Assembly: GCA_047967505.1 (NCBI GenBank)
Contig: CM106540.1
Direction: 5' to 3' (one strand)
Source: Dipteris shenzhenensis
Lineage: Eukaryota > Polypodiophyta > Polypodiopsida > Gleicheniales
Length of the DNA: 64,000 nucleotides
This document shows, piece by piece, positions 22,829 to 35,384 of this stretch (positions are counted from its first letter, which is position 1; the number at the start of each line of letters is the position of its first letter). The translations under genes and the position numbers were made by a program. A model generated the notes under the pieces. It did not search any database. It was not told the DNA's origin and was given only the letters and a program-made list of their open reading frames with translations.

Positions 22829-22860
22829 GTATAGGGGTTGGTATATACCAACCCCTATAC
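22829..22860. repeat. Perfect 32-bp palindrome
   Basis: The 16 bases gtataggggttggtat are followed immediately by their exact reverse complement ataccaacccctatac. There is no spacer and no mismatch. It could extrude as a cruciform, or be the junction of two inverted copies of something larger, although flanking bases are not inverted. Confidence 0.97.
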
Positions 22861-23399
22861 CAACATACATACCGACTACTACCAACCCTTCCACAGACGC
22901 TTGCACCAACTTCTAGGTACAATTTTCCATACTGATGTTTTAACAGAACATCATTTCCAAAGTGGTCATTTAAAAGATAAAAAATATAAGAGTATGTACA
23001 CCAAAATTGAGATCAAAACACTCATATATTGATGGTGAACTTAACATACAAATGTACAAAATGTCACTATAAAAATGTGAGGGCCAAATTAAACATAGGA
23101 AGTCTTGTCGATGTTAAAACAATGAAGCAGCAGCATTTATATCGATGGCTTTTTCTTGAGCCGTCTTACATGTCAAATATGTCTATCTCAAGGTTTACAT
23201 ACAATTGATCACTTATATCATCATCCCCTATTGTATGTCTACCTAAGACTTGATCCTCTAGTTCACCCTCTAGTTCTCCCTCTTCTTCCCCAAAGTCATG
23301 ATCTCCACTTTCCTCCATTACAGTGTCATTATTGTCACCTTGGGTCAACATTTGCTTGGGTGCAGCCAATCATGAAACTATTTTAATGGCCATTTTGGG

Positions 23400-24030
23400 G
23401 CCACGACGCGACGTGCTCTTGGGTGAAATTTTGAATTTTGCATGGACCCACACTCTCGTTGTGAAATTTTCCCAATGTCATGATGCCGCACTGGCGTAAT
23501 AATGAGACGTAATCTATTTATTTTGAATACCACGGAGCCCGACACACAATAGCTCTACACTACATCATGCATCTCTGCACTGCTTCATGCAGCATAGTCT
23601 CTAGCCTAACCACCTATCATGGCGTAGCCAGCTTTTCCACCTATCACTGGGCAGTGCGCCCATGTAGATTGATCATGAAAATTAAAGGTTGGCTTGGAGA
23701 GACCACCGCGCTATTTCTTGGTGTAATAATGAGACATAATCTATCATTCTGAACAATGCCACATAGTGGAGTCTCTAGCCTGACCACCTATCATTGCGTA
23801 GCCTTTTGCAGCATCTTTGCCACCTGTCGCTGGGCAGCGTGCCCATATAGATCATAGGTTGGCTTGGGAGAGACCACCGCACTAGTTTTTGGCATAATAA
23901 TGAGATGCAATCTATCTTTCTGAACATCGCCTCAGTGTAGTATCTGGCCTGACGACCTATCATCGCCTAAAATTTAAGGTTTCTCCAAACCAGTTCTTAG
24001 AGTTATAGCTCCATTACCTATTTTTACATA
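23400..24030. repeat. R1 repeat, tandem part: three diverged units of about 190-200 bp
   Basis: Units begin near 23,500, 23,706 and 23,890 and share taataatgaga, tagcctgaccacctatcat, gcagc.tctttgccacct and ggttggcttgg.gagacc. The same unit occurs inverted at 60,270-60,620. No coding frame is evident. Confidence 0.8.
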
Positions 24031-24452
24031 TTACAAGAGGAGGTCTATGATGACCACTGCACTGGCAAACAGAAGGAGATCAATGACAGCCACCATGCTG
24101 GTCCTTGGAGTTATATATTTGTGTACCAAGGAAAATGTATTTCCTTGTGCAACCAAGGAAAATGCAATTGATGATATGGCCCTTGAGGGGTCCCCTTTAG
24201 GGGCAAGGGCCATATCTATCCAATGGCATCCTAGATATTGTATAATGCATGTTGATATGGCCCTTGCCCCTAGAGGGGACCCTTCAAGGGCCATATTATC
24301 AATTGTGTTTTCTAAAAGTTTAATGGTATTTTTCTAGATATATCTCCATGCAACCACAACGGTGGGTTGTTGGAGCTATTTTAGCGCTATTTTGGTCCTA
24401 AACTAAGGAAATTGTAGTCCTACTTTATTGGTATTTTAGTCCTTGTTGTAGT
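24030..24452. repeat. R1 repeat, foldback part, left copy
   Basis: The reverse complement of this region is at 59,808-60,270. The core 24,165-24,305 folds back on itself. P1 (24,174-24,215) and P2 (24,255-24,296) are each imperfect palindromes of 42 bp (atatggccc...gggccatat) and are reverse complements of each other at about 40 of 42 positions. Arms end in caattg on both sides. This fits a foldback or MITE-like DNA element or a repeat specialised for secondary structure. R1 ends near gtccttgttgtagta (about 24,440). Confidence 0.85.
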
Positions 24453-24639
24453 AAATCCTAAATGAGGGCAAAAGTATTCTGAGCCACCATGGTGACTGGA
24501 GGCCCGGTGGTGCCATCCAAATAATCAACTAAAATTCATCGCGAGTGAAAATTAAGCAAAAGAGATTACAATGTTCATCTACATGCAATCACAAATTATA
24601 TAAAAATTATCAACTTATACTACGCAAAAATTGAACAGA

Positions 24640-24850
24640 GGATCTTACATTCATAAAAACTCAGCAATTGCTGAGAGCCTTAAAGGCCAAAAGATTACAT
24701 CTAGCAACCATAGTCATTCAAATATAAAAGTTAACATCATTGCATACTGGGAGCCTCAAATTGAACAGAAAGAGATTACATAAATGTAATAAAAACTCAG
24801 CAATTGCTGAGAGCCTTAGAGACCAAAACATTACATCTAGCAAGCCAAAA
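24640..24850. repeat. Tandem duplication of about 130 bp with the palindrome ctcagcaattgctgag
   Basis: Two copies of a block containing aaaaactcagcaattgctga then gagagcctta and attacatctagcaa lie at about 24,654 and 24,786. A weaker third partial copy is near 24,850. Confidence 0.75.
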
Positions 24851-24899
24851 GATCGTTGAGAGACTTAGGGGGCAAAAGATTACATCTAGCCATTTCTGA

Positions 24900-25336
24900 G
24901 TGGTTATGAGCCTTGTTGAGCAAGAGAAAATTTGTACAACTCAGTATTGCTGCCATCTTGTTGCATTAAAAATTTTTAGGGAGCCAATGAAGGAGACAAT
25001 AGAGAGGCCAAAGACCATGCACATTACCAGGACTCAGATTATGACCCTCCCAACAAGACGAGAGTACTTTGCTATGAAAATCTTGAGGCCTTCACTGATG
25101 TCTAGGGGGGACCTATAAAGCACAACCATAAAGATGCCAAAGGTGAGCATGTCATCTAAGGTGGTGACATGAAGATATGGGGGGAATTGACCATGGGAAT
25201 GAAGGGTGTCCACTAGACCCAGCATTTCTACTCCAGGTGAGTGCAATGCAATCACCATATATGAGAAGGCAGATAACATTGGGATCACATTGCATCGAGG
25301 GGTGGTAGTAGGCATGGTGAAGATGAGTGGGTGAGT
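24900..25336. other. Non-coding stretch between repeats
   Basis: No recognisable gene. Open frames on both strands are short and unlike known families. Confidence 0.4.
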
Positions 25337-25800
25337 AGCCATGTCTGTGGTGGCGGCTAAGATTCCACCGGGCTGGCAATTAATTACCAACCACCACAAT
25401 GGCTCGCAATTACTCACTTGCTAGTTACCACCACCGAGCTTGCATGCATGATTACTACGAGTGTAGGAAATTACTATCACTAAGCTTGCATGCTCAGTAG
25501 AGTACTAGAGTGCATGGTAATGAGTGATAAGAGGTGATTAGGATTCATGGTTTGCTTTTGTGGTAATTTATGCCTGGTGGTAATGGCTCTCATTAACCAC
25601 ATCTATGGTGGCTTAGATGCCACTGGGTTGGCACTTAATTACTAGCCCACTGGAGTGGCTTGTAATTACTTACCTGTAGGTTACCACCACCTAGATTTCA
25701 TGCATGATTACTATGAGTATAGTAAATTACCTGTCATTGAGCATGCATGCTCACAGTAGAGTACTAGAGTGCATGGGAATGGGTGATTAGAGGTGGCTCG
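25337..25800. repeat. Tandem duplication of about 256 bp
   Basis: Two diverged copies share catgtctgtggtggc/cacatctatggtggc at the start, aattac.a.cccac in the middle and cagtagagtactagagtgca near the end (about 25,498 and 25,756). The sequence is rich in ggtaat/attacc words. Confidence 0.8.
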
Positions 25801-28220
25801 AACTTTATAATATATAAGATCCGTGGCATTTGGCATTTTACTACGTTGCTCTCATCTGCTCCTACTTTGCTACTTTGCTCCACACACTCTACTACTTTGC
25901 TCCACAAACCCTCGTCCAGCTCTTTTCCACCCTTGCTCTACTCTACTCCATGCTCCCTCCTCCAACTCTTATCACTCATCTGTCCCCTGCTCATCCGATC
26001 CACTACTCACTGGCCACCATCTCTAATCACTCATTACCATGCAAGGTAGTACTGCTACCTTGAATTAATCAAATGTGCTTGCTTGGTATAGCCATCTACG
26101 ATGAGAAAGGTTTTGTATAGCTCAATTTATCATTTGGGCAAAATTTGCAAAAGATAAGGAGCTCAAATTGAAGAAGGCCAACTGACTGTGGGGAAAAGAA
26201 GCCTAAAGGGAGGAAGCATCCCCCTTCAGGAAAGGAGCAATAAGGGCCAAGCCTACAACTAGGAAGCTCAAATCAAGGAAAGAGGAAGCTACATGAAGGG
26301 AGGGGTCAGGCCCCAGAAGGAAGGAACCAGCCCCCTTTGGGAAAGGAGAAAGGAGGGCCGTGCCTGTAAACAGGGAGCTCAAAAAGACAACCTACTCAAA
26401 GCAATGTGGAACCAGCCCCCTGAAGGAATTGAGTCTTTGAGATGTAATCTATGTAATCTGTGTAATCTGTGTGTAATCTATTAAATTGTTAATTTTCTCC
26501 AGAGTTTACTTGGGCAATGTATGTATTTTAGGATAACACCTGTGGTTTGCTTCTATTATTACGTGGATCAATATTTGCTTGGGTACAACGAATCGCTATA
26601 CCCAAAAATTAACTGCCACCATCCTTGTGGTTTGCTTCTATTATTATAAGGAAATTAACTTAACTGCCACCAGCACGGTGGTTGTCATCAGCATGGTGGT
26701 TGGTTGCACACTAGGAATATAACTACCACTAGCATGGTGGTTTGCTTCTATTATTATCATTCCAAGGGTATTTCACTGATGGAATAGGGCTGGGGCAAGC
26801 TCTTCAAACCATATTCCTCTGGCAAAATACACTTAGAGGGTCTATTAAAAAGGTATTATTTATTTTCTTAGTCATCCCGAGGAACTGTAAAGAGGATATT
26901 TGCTCAAATTTTCATGATCCAAGCAATGGTGAAAGGAAAAGAAAGGATTTTTGAAATTCATAAAATAAGTCACCACTTGGACATTATATATGTATATTAT
27001 ATAAAGATATATTTATATCTATATCTATTTATCAATGTTTCATATTTACTTACATATTCCTTGAAATAATTTGGAATTTTTTGCTCCCCAAAAATGACTT
27101 GAGCCTATATATTTTGACCCCTCCCACCTTTTGTCCACTCGTCGCTCAGGGGTTTTTGCTCGGAAAATGGAAACCCCCCTATTTAAGTGCAGTGCAAACA
27201 CAACAAAGAGCCCATTATAAAATCTAGCCCCAAAACTTTGTACACTGATCCACCTACTGTAAATCTATGGCATACCCAAAAGACCTTGGAATGCTCATGT
27301 TCTATCTGAGAACAATGTTGGATGACCTTCCTCGCAGTAACAGACCCGGAGACAAGGGAGAAAAATAGCTACAAGGAGGACATGCTTCGCAATTGGCTGT
27401 ATGACTTGGAGTCGGCGAAGATGGTGAATATTAATTTCGCTAGCTATCATTTTTCTTGCTCCTTTAAGGTACTTTTCAAGCTCATTATGTAGGTTTATTT
27501 TGGTAGGACATGATGGTGGTGCGAAGTTGTATAGATTGCCAATACTAGGATGAAATGGACCCCGCACCGAAAGGAGGAGCTATAATGGGCGTACAAGTCA
27601 GCAAAGGCAAGCAAGAAGTTGGTGGTCCGAGTGTGTAATGAGGTATGTGATAGTTCATCAGATTGGCCTAAGAGCTAGGAGATGCTTCTATAGAGAGGTT
27701 GATAAGATAGTTGGGAGTTTGGAATTTCCCTGAGCCACAAAAATGTCGTCGTATTTTTGAAAAAGTAAAAATCTTGCAAACATTTCTTAGACTTGTGGAC
27801 TTTCTCCGACTTCCAACATTGCACATTCATTAGGGAGACATGGGCAACGATCCCCATGGAGCAATGCTCCAATGTAACCAGATCTCAAGTCATTCATAGC
27901 TTGCTAGGACAAGTCAAAGTCTATGTGTGTTTTGCAACAACAAACATTCTTGTCTTTGAGCTTTCTGACGTACCAGGGATTACAATGCTCAAAGCTCCTC
28001 TACCCAATTGAAATGTCAAGATTCTAATTCATGAACTTGAGATACAACTCCATTTGTTGACCCAACATGTGGGAACAATAGAATAGTGAGCCCTCTTTTA
28101 AATGGAACAACAGTACAGTGAGCCCCCTTTTTACACTATTAAAACAAGACAAAACACAATATGCACAAAAACACGGTCTAATTAAAGTATATAATGAAGT
28201 AAAACAATTTTCAACCATCA
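25801..28220. other. Non-coding region with short local repeats
   Basis: No gene is recognised. It includes a pyrimidine-rich block (25,850-26,040), a purine-rich block with repeated gcccc and ggaagc words (26,200-26,430), two copies of gtggtttgcttctattatta (about 26,628 and 26,729), and AT microsatellite-like sequence near 26,990-27,040. A ctatttaagtgc TATA-like word lies at about 27,179. Confidence 0.45.
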
Positions 28221-28224
28221 TATT

Positions 28225-28415
28225 GGTTTAGGACAATCACAATTTCAACTACTAGGCTAGTTTAGGACGGTCACAATTTTAATCACCGTGCAGGTTTAGG
28301 ATATGTTTAGGACAGTCAACCATCGGGATTGTTTAGGACACATTTAGGATAGTCACAATTTCAACTACTAGGGTGGTTTAAGATAGTCATAATTTCAACC
28401 ACTGGGCTAGTTTAA
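28225..28415. repeat. Short tandem repeat, unit about 35-45 bp (core ttaggacagtcacaatttca)
   Basis: Five or so imperfect units share gtttaggac.gtcacaattt and caactactaggctagt words. Units vary in length. Confidence 0.75.
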
Positions 28416-28559
28416 CCTGACAGTCTCAACTTCACATATTAGACAACAACAAGTATATTGCTTTTCATTTTTGAATTTCACAATTAGAAAATAACATCTC
28501 ACAATTAGGAAATAATAATATATTGCTTTTCATTTGTGAAACCACCCACATCGGTGTCT

Positions 28560-29459
28560 ATTCCACCTCCCGGGTGACCATAGTTATGGCAACTAGTGCA
28601 AGGGTGATCCCCAAGCTCAATAACCCCATCAAGGCATTATTCAAAAGGAAGGCTCAGTAAGGCCCCATCATTGAGACGTCGGCCACCACTGCCACCATCA
28701 AGCACTTGAGGATAGGCACGGATCAAAAGGCATAGTTGAAACTTGTCATTATTGTGCCTCCCACGTAGTTGGCCACACCAGTGGAGTTCCCATGTCTACC
28801 CCCACCCAGAAGCATTGAGATGGCTTTCGTATACTTTTCTTACATGCTCATTGCAATTGCAAGCCACAATCCATTTGAATGAAAAATTCTCACATAACAT
28901 ACCATGAATGATACAAGAGGGTACAACCTCTCATGCCTCATAGGATCACATCCTTTGGGCATACCCATTATCCTAACTTCATCCTATGAATTGCATACCA
29001 TAGATGAAATGCAAATACTACCCTTTTCTACCCATCCTTGGACCTATGCATAGTTGCACATTTTATTATATCAAATTGTACAATTTCCAATGTTACAACC
29101 ATAGCGTAATCACCAAATTCCCTAGAATGATCCACAAGGATCTAATACAGAAATCATGTTGTAACATGCCTCCTTGCTTAGGGAAGCAGATGATGTCATC
29201 TGTGTGCCTTTAAATAGTCTTTGATAAGAGCAAGGTAATCCTTATGAATGCGATAATCCTTTAAGTTCACTTCATCAACCCATTGACCATATTCAATTGG
29301 ATCTCCTTTAAACTTCACCAAGTATCAAGATCTTATCTAATCTTGGTACTTTTGACCTCATGCAATAGTATACATTTTGGAACAAGTAATTCTACCTCAT
29401 CCTCAAGTTCTAGGAGTCCTTCTTCAATGGGCCTCATTGGTGATCCAAATTTAAATGGC
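28560..29459 (+). other. Unassigned stretch upstream of the Copia-4 relic
   Basis: Short frames read plausibly as protein for 30-40 codons, for example STSRVTIVMATSARVIPKL at about 28,570, but no copia gag or protease motif is clear. It may be decayed Copia-4 sequence. Confidence 0.3.
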
Positions 29460-31440
29460 TTCAAGGTGCTAACATGCCTATTTACACTTGATGTAGAGCT
29501 TTTGTCTCAGTTTATATTGGTAATGAAAGCTACTCATAGATTCAATGCCTTGTTTGAGAACCAAGTGGGTTGTAAAATAAAGATTGTAAAAAATGCTAGA
29601 GGCGGTACATGCCAAATCAATTTATGTAATATTTCTTCAAAGGAACATGGGATAAAACATCAAATGATGGCACCATATGACAAAACATGGGTGCCTAAGG
29701 ATCTATGGAGCGCTCTAAGGTGGATGGAATCTATATGGAAACATGATGAAGAGAGTGCTCATGACATGTATCTCAAGTCAATTAGGTTCCAAGATAGATT
29801 AGCTTGGACTCATAAAGAGAATCTTGAGATAGTGCAAAGTGCTTGATTGAATTACTTCAAATGAACCTCCCTTTTATAGGTGAGGGTACTTACATCCATT
29901 TGCTTGCTCACATGTGGGATATATCCTCCATGCCATGTGGCAGCTTACCCTTTGCTCATACCTTTGCTCTACATGTGCTCATGGCACCACAACTCTCAAC
30001 ACCATACACCCCAACAAAAATGGGATTGTAGTAATCTATCATGGAGATGACCCACTACTGCTCAAGCACAAAAAGATATTGATAGAATTTTAGGAAGAGA
30101 CTATAACCACATCCACATATATTTGGAATATAAGTTCTACAAGGGAATTGGTAGATATTACTTCTTTTGAGGCATTTTTTTGGGTACAAGCCCAAGATGA
30201 GTCACTTCTAGGTTTTTGGGTCCATGGACTATGCATTGATGCCCAAAGAGCAAGGGTCGAAGTTAGATGTTGATAAGGAGACATGATACATATTTATTGG
30301 ATATAATACAAAGATCAAGGGTTGCCAACTTTGGAGTCTTTCTACTCATAAAATAGTCAACAATTGGGATATTATGTTTAATGAAAATAAGCCATGCATG
30401 CTGATGTTATTAGTATGCCACCAAATAATGAGATCCCACTAGATATGGTCACATTTAAATCATATGAGAAATTTTTTTAGGAGATCAATGCTTCTAGATC
30501 TTCTTTTTGATGATTAGTAGCAAATGTGTGCACAAAATCAAGTCCCAAGTGCCACTATTAAGCTGCAATAAAGACATAGCACAAATAGCCCTTCTATTTC
30601 ACCTCCTCAAAATCCTATCCCTAGATGGGCACAATTGATGTTGTAGGAGAATAAGGATTTCCTACATTGGGTACTATGACTTGGCTTAGATAGCCACTAG
30701 GCACGGTCAACATAAAGTTAATTTTGCATTGATAAGCACAATAAGTGATGAACCAACTGAACCTACATGCTTTGAGGATGCTAAGGAGAATCCTAATGGA
30801 TGCATGCCATGGAGTCAAAGATGAAATCCATTGAGAAAAGTGCCACATAGACTTAGTGGACTTCCCATTGGGAAGAATGTAATTGGCACAAAATGGATTT
30901 TGTAAAGTGAACTACCATTCAGATGCTCTTTGGATGGCACTATGGAGGAACACAAATCTTGTTTGGTTGCACAAGGATGGGCCTAACAGGAGGGAGTAGA
31001 TATGAGAATGTTTTTTCTAGCCAATAGCATGATGACTACATTTGATGTGTCATTTCCCTCACCACAAATTATGGTTGGGTGTTACATCTTATGGGACTGA
31101 AGAGCACTTTCTTGAATGAGGATTTCAAGGAAGAGGTAAATACACATGGTGACCCCCTAGTACTTTTATCCTTGGACATAAGCACAAGATATGCACTTTA
31201 AATGGTCTAGAAGGCACAAAGTTCCTAGATAGCTTCATCTTGATTTATATAGGAATATGTATCTTTTGTCATCCTAGTTTTGTATGTGGATGACATTATA
31301 CTCATTGATAGTGATGAAGGGAAATTTTAAAAGTTCAAAGCATAATGCCAGGAAAAAAGGCTCTACTTTGACACATTCATTTGATGAAAGGAGGGATTAG
31401 GGATGAGACATATCAAAACAATATCAAGGGGGTTTTGTTA
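29460..31440 (+). mobile_element. Copia-4: decayed copia pol relic without LTRs
   Basis: Integrase is seen as ALFENQVGCKIKIVKNARGG and KEHGIKHQMMAPY (29,550-29,680), then interrupted by an insertion; TPQQ-like sequence resumes at about 29,990. After that come the integrase-RT linker SKLDVDKE, YIFIGYNTKIKG and LWSLSTHKIVNNWDIMFNEN (30,250-30,385), RT entry EPTCFEDAKENPNG and LPIGKNVIGTKWIL (30,760-30,900), LVAQGWAQQEGVD-like sequence, and the RT active site VLYVDDIILI (about 31,285). Stops such as TAA after GTKWIL (CAA fits) and several frameshifts abolish function. RNase H and both LTRs are missing; LINE-2 abuts at about 31,480. Confidence 0.85.
29674..29988 (+). other. Insertion of about 315 bp inside Copia-4 integrase
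   Basis: Copia integrase normally reads APYTPQQNG without a gap. Here APY is followed by unrelated sequence and PYTP resumes at about 29,988. The junctions share the word caccata, possibly a short target duplication. The insert contains ttttataggtgagg and ends catggcaccacaactctcaa. Its identity is unknown; it may be a MITE or solo-LTR fragment. Confidence 0.5.
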
Positions 31441-31479
31441 AATGACATTGTTTTTCATTTGTACTCTTAGGTCCATGAG

Positions 31480-34063
31480 GATGTTCCACTTTCAAGAAAA
31501 GTAGATGGCCCTTGTGCTTCAACTACAGAACAGAATATCCAACTTATTCAACAACACTTCTAGTTACTTTTATCTTCTGTAGTCACTCCAAATGAGGACA
31601 TGTAGAGAGCGAGGAAACTTTGCCAAATTATAAGGGAGAAGGCTGTTGAAAATTTTGATCTACCCTCTCTAGATAAGCCCTCTATCATTGAAGAACTAAA
31701 GGAGGCAGTCATAGCTATGGCAAATGGCAAGACATCAGGAGAGGATGGTCTACCCATTGAGTTTTACAAGACTTTCTAGGATTTGGTTCATCCCTGCCTT
31801 TTGTTACTATGGCAAGAAATTTTGATGAAGGGTGCTCTCCCCTATCATGTAAGGGGGGAATAATCAAACTTATTCCAAAATATGGCCCCAAAGATGAGCT
31901 AAAAAATCGGAGGCCCTTAACAATGCTAACTACAGTTACAAGACCTTTGCAAAGGCTTTAGCCCTTAGAATAAAAAGTAAGATGAAGGATTGGATACTTC
32001 CAAGACATAAGGGTTTTATAAAAGGGCATCATCTTCTTGAAGCCATTATAACCATCTGGGAAGGGTATGAGTATGCTAAGGAGACCAGACAAGATATTTG
32101 CTTTGTTAAAGTTGATTTTGATAAGGCATCTGATAGGCTCGAATGGGATTTTTTAATTCAATCCTTGCAATGCATGGGGCTTGGTCCATCTTTTGTTTCA
32201 AGTGTTAAACTCCTACTAAATGGGGAGATGAGTGGACCTTTCTTCTTGAAAAGATCAATCACACAAGGATGTCCTATAGCCCCTTTGCTCTTTGCTATAG
32301 CAACATGCTCTTGGTTGGCTCCTTAAAAGTCAAATTCAGTAAGGTAACCTCTAGGTGATCAAGCTCATGAATGGTAAACAATTAGTGTCAGCAATTTGCA
32401 GATGGCACAACACTTACCCCAAGCAATAATGAGCAAGATGTAAGATGTGTTATGGATTGTCTTGATATTTTTTGCAAAGCTTGGGATCCATGATTAATCA
32501 CTCAAAAACTGGCTATGACACTTTAAGTGGTGAGGAACAATTGGTTTTGTAGGATCTGAGGTGTCTTAGAATAAGAAAGGGCATGGTTTTTAGGCTATTG
32601 GGGATCCCATGGTTATCAAAGATGGGAGTGGTTTTTATATAGATTTCAAAAAAAAAAAGAAAATTGGAGGGATTTTCATGCCAACTTGGCAGGGAGGAGA
32701 TTAGTGCTAAACCATTGCATTTACCCTATTTCTATTTTTCATATTTCTTACTGGTCTCCATCTAAAACTAGATTAGACAGATTTATCAGAACGTGTAGAT
32801 CCTTTTTGTGGGGTGGTAGCAACAAGATTTCAAAGGTAAGATGGAACTACTACATTAAACTGAAGGAAGAAGGGGGGTTAGGAGTTACATATATTTTAGA
32901 TGTAGCCAAAAACCTCTCTATTATAGTAGGTAATCAAAGCGCTTTCAAACCCAGGATGTGATTGAGCTCAACTTTTGCTGAGAAATATGAAACACATTAG
33001 ACCCTGCAGGGCTCCTGAGTGGAAGAGCTACCCTCTAACTTCACCTATCTTCAATCCTAAACCTTGCAAAGCCAAAGGGATCTCACTATGAAAATCCATT
33101 TGGGGTGCCTTTGAGGATATAAAAGCTTTTCTCTAGTTCTCTAACAAAGGTGCTTTCATGGCCATTGATTCAGTTTGGGCTTTGACAATTTTTAGGAACT
33201 CTCTGTTGACTGATGAACAATTTACTAAGGCATCTTCTTTGTTAAAGAAGGGATTGCAATCTTGGGTCAACTATGGAACAGAGACTTTTCAGATGGAAGA
33301 CATGGCATGAAATCAAAAGGGAATTTTCTATCTCCAACCAATCAAAACCAAGGCCTTATCATGAGTAGATTGGAGCTATGGTAGGCAGATGTTAGATGGA
33401 AGGGTGGCTCTGTTCTAATTATACATAAAGAATTCTGTTGGGTAGGATGCTCTTATACATAAAGATTTATGTATTGATGCCTTGTTTGCTTCAAGGTGGG
33501 ATAGAAAAAAAGAAGACTCGACTTTCAAATAGGGGCCTACAATTTGGAACACACAAGGTTGAATGTTGACATTGCAAAAGACAAGCATTACTACATTATT
33601 TCTGATGAACAAACCAAGCTCCCTCACTTTCTATAGAGTAGACCTACCACAACTAATCCCAACCCTGCTACTGCTATTTGAACCTCCACTCAGAACCCTT
33701 CTACCCAAAGCTATGATGATGCTGCTCTCTCCTTTCAAATTCATGCTTCTGAAGAGATGTCTATTGACCCTGCCCAAGGTGTTCCTACTACTTTGATGCT
33801 GCTTTTACTATTCCTGCTACTCATCCTGCTAATCTCAAAGCAAGCCACAAAGAAGAGACCACTAGCTTCTCTTTTCAAGTTTCCGATGCTTCACTCAACA
33901 AATACTGAGGATCTTGCTTAATTTTGCTGCTACTACTCTTTTTGTAAGATGCTAGGTCTGGTGTCTTGGGATATCTCAATCCTATTGGCTAAACTCTGAT
34001 GATGTACAAAGGTTACTCAAGATAATATAATCTCTCTTTTTTGGACAAAAAAAAAAACAAAAA
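31480..34063 (+). mobile_element. LINE-2: L1-type element relic with A-rich 3' tail
   Basis: Reverse transcriptase blocks in order: AVIAMANGKTSGEDGLPIEF (about 31,705), KGFIKGHHLLEAI (about 32,008), CFVKVDFDKASDRLEWDF (about 32,100), ITQGCPIAPLLFAIA (about 32,260), and FADGTTL at about 32,395 where FADDT is expected, so a catalytic Asp is lost. LVLNHCIYPISIFHISYW and FIRTCRSFLWGG (32,700-32,815) are the usual C-terminal block. The 3' end is marked by tctctcttttttggacaaaa followed by an A-run ending at about 34,063, typical of plant L1 elements. The 5' end is truncated near 31,480 against Copia-4. Many frameshifts are present. Confidence 0.88.
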
Positions 34064-34593
34064 TAGAAACCAATTTATGGGAATTCGAACAATTGCACGT
34101 TGCTTCAAGTTCAAAATTAGTTATATGAGAACACTTAAAGCATAAAAATTTACAATATAAGGAATGGTAGACATGGTCCTTAGGATAATTACATAACATG
34201 GCAATAACAATGACAAAATTGCAAAGCTTTTCTAGCTCCTATGAAAATAAAATGCTTCTTGCAATCATGTTGCTATCATGTAGTATGTGCTATCATGTAG
34301 TGTATCACATCCAATCACATCATTTTTCTTACAAAGATAATATTTTCTTAGTGGTAGTTCAATTGCATCAAAATGTACTAGAGTGCAGAAGCACTACAAT
34401 GTTAAGTACAAGCTGCTCCCTAGAATCCAAAATTTACAGCTATTTGTTTATGTTTCATGAGACCAAAACTTGCCTTTGGGCCACAATTTCATGAATCTAT
34501 GGTGCAAACTGAAACATCTAAGTCTATAAACATCTAAGTGACTAAGTTGATGATGATGGCATGCCATAGAATGTTGTCTCCAATAGTAGCATT
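34064..34593. other. Non-coding stretch between LINE-2 and the Copia-3 LTR
   Basis: AT-rich with no gene recognised. Two adjacent copies of atcatgtagt are near 34,275. Confidence 0.4.
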
Positions 34594-35384
34594 TGTTAGA
34601 TTAGGGTCAGATTTACAATGTCACTAGCAACTTAATCTTTGACCTAATGCAAAATCCTTTGTCCCACCTTGAGTGTCACATATGTGACATTGGTTGGCAT
34701 CTAATATGTAAACTAGTTAATCTCATTGAGTTTTTGACATGTGGTTTGATTGATTCCATTAAATTACACAACGCAACGGAACAAAAATTGAACAAAGAAT
34801 AGAGAGTACACAGCAAACTAGAGAGGAACAAAAATTTCCTTCAATACTGATGTAGTATAGATATCCACCTGTGTGCTCCCACAGTGGAGCTTAGATGGCG
34901 ATCTAGACAGATACTAGGTGAAGAGCTACTAGCTAGAAGATCTGATCTGATCTGAACTGATCTAATACAATGGCCTGGGGAGGTCGCCTCTTTATAGCTA
35001 TGAGGGCGGTAGTCGAATCAACATAGTCAGTGGAATCGACCAGTCGACCTAGTCGGTGGAGCCGACTAGTCAACCTAGTCGGTGGAACTGACTAGTCATC
35101 CATGGAATATTCAGGGAATATTCCCTATACCATCGCCTCAAAGGCTCCCGCCCCCGAACCCCCACCAGGGGGGACACCAGGCCCCAACAAGAATAAGGGG
35201 CTCCCACACAATCACCTTTCTACCATCAACAGTCTCATTGATAATCCTCATGTGACATGCAAGTCAGGATCCATCTAGTGTCGCAGGCTCACACATGGCT
35301 TCTCCTCATATGGGGGCCTTACAACTTGAGCACCTTGGACCACTGGTGGTTACTAGGAGGGTGGGGCATTGAGAATATCTAACA
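34594..35384 (-). repeat. Copia-3 3' LTR, about 791 bp
   Basis: On the minus strand the LTR starts TGTTAGATATTC at 35,384 just after a purine-rich tract (gaggagggg) and ends TCTAACA at 34,594, so the termini are a perfect 7-bp inverted match. It contains a short tandem block of tcgacctagtcggtgga-type units (35,020-35,100) and a gcctctttatagct TATA-like element near 34,988. No partner LTR is in the window, so the left boundary rests on the terminal match alone. Confidence 0.7.
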
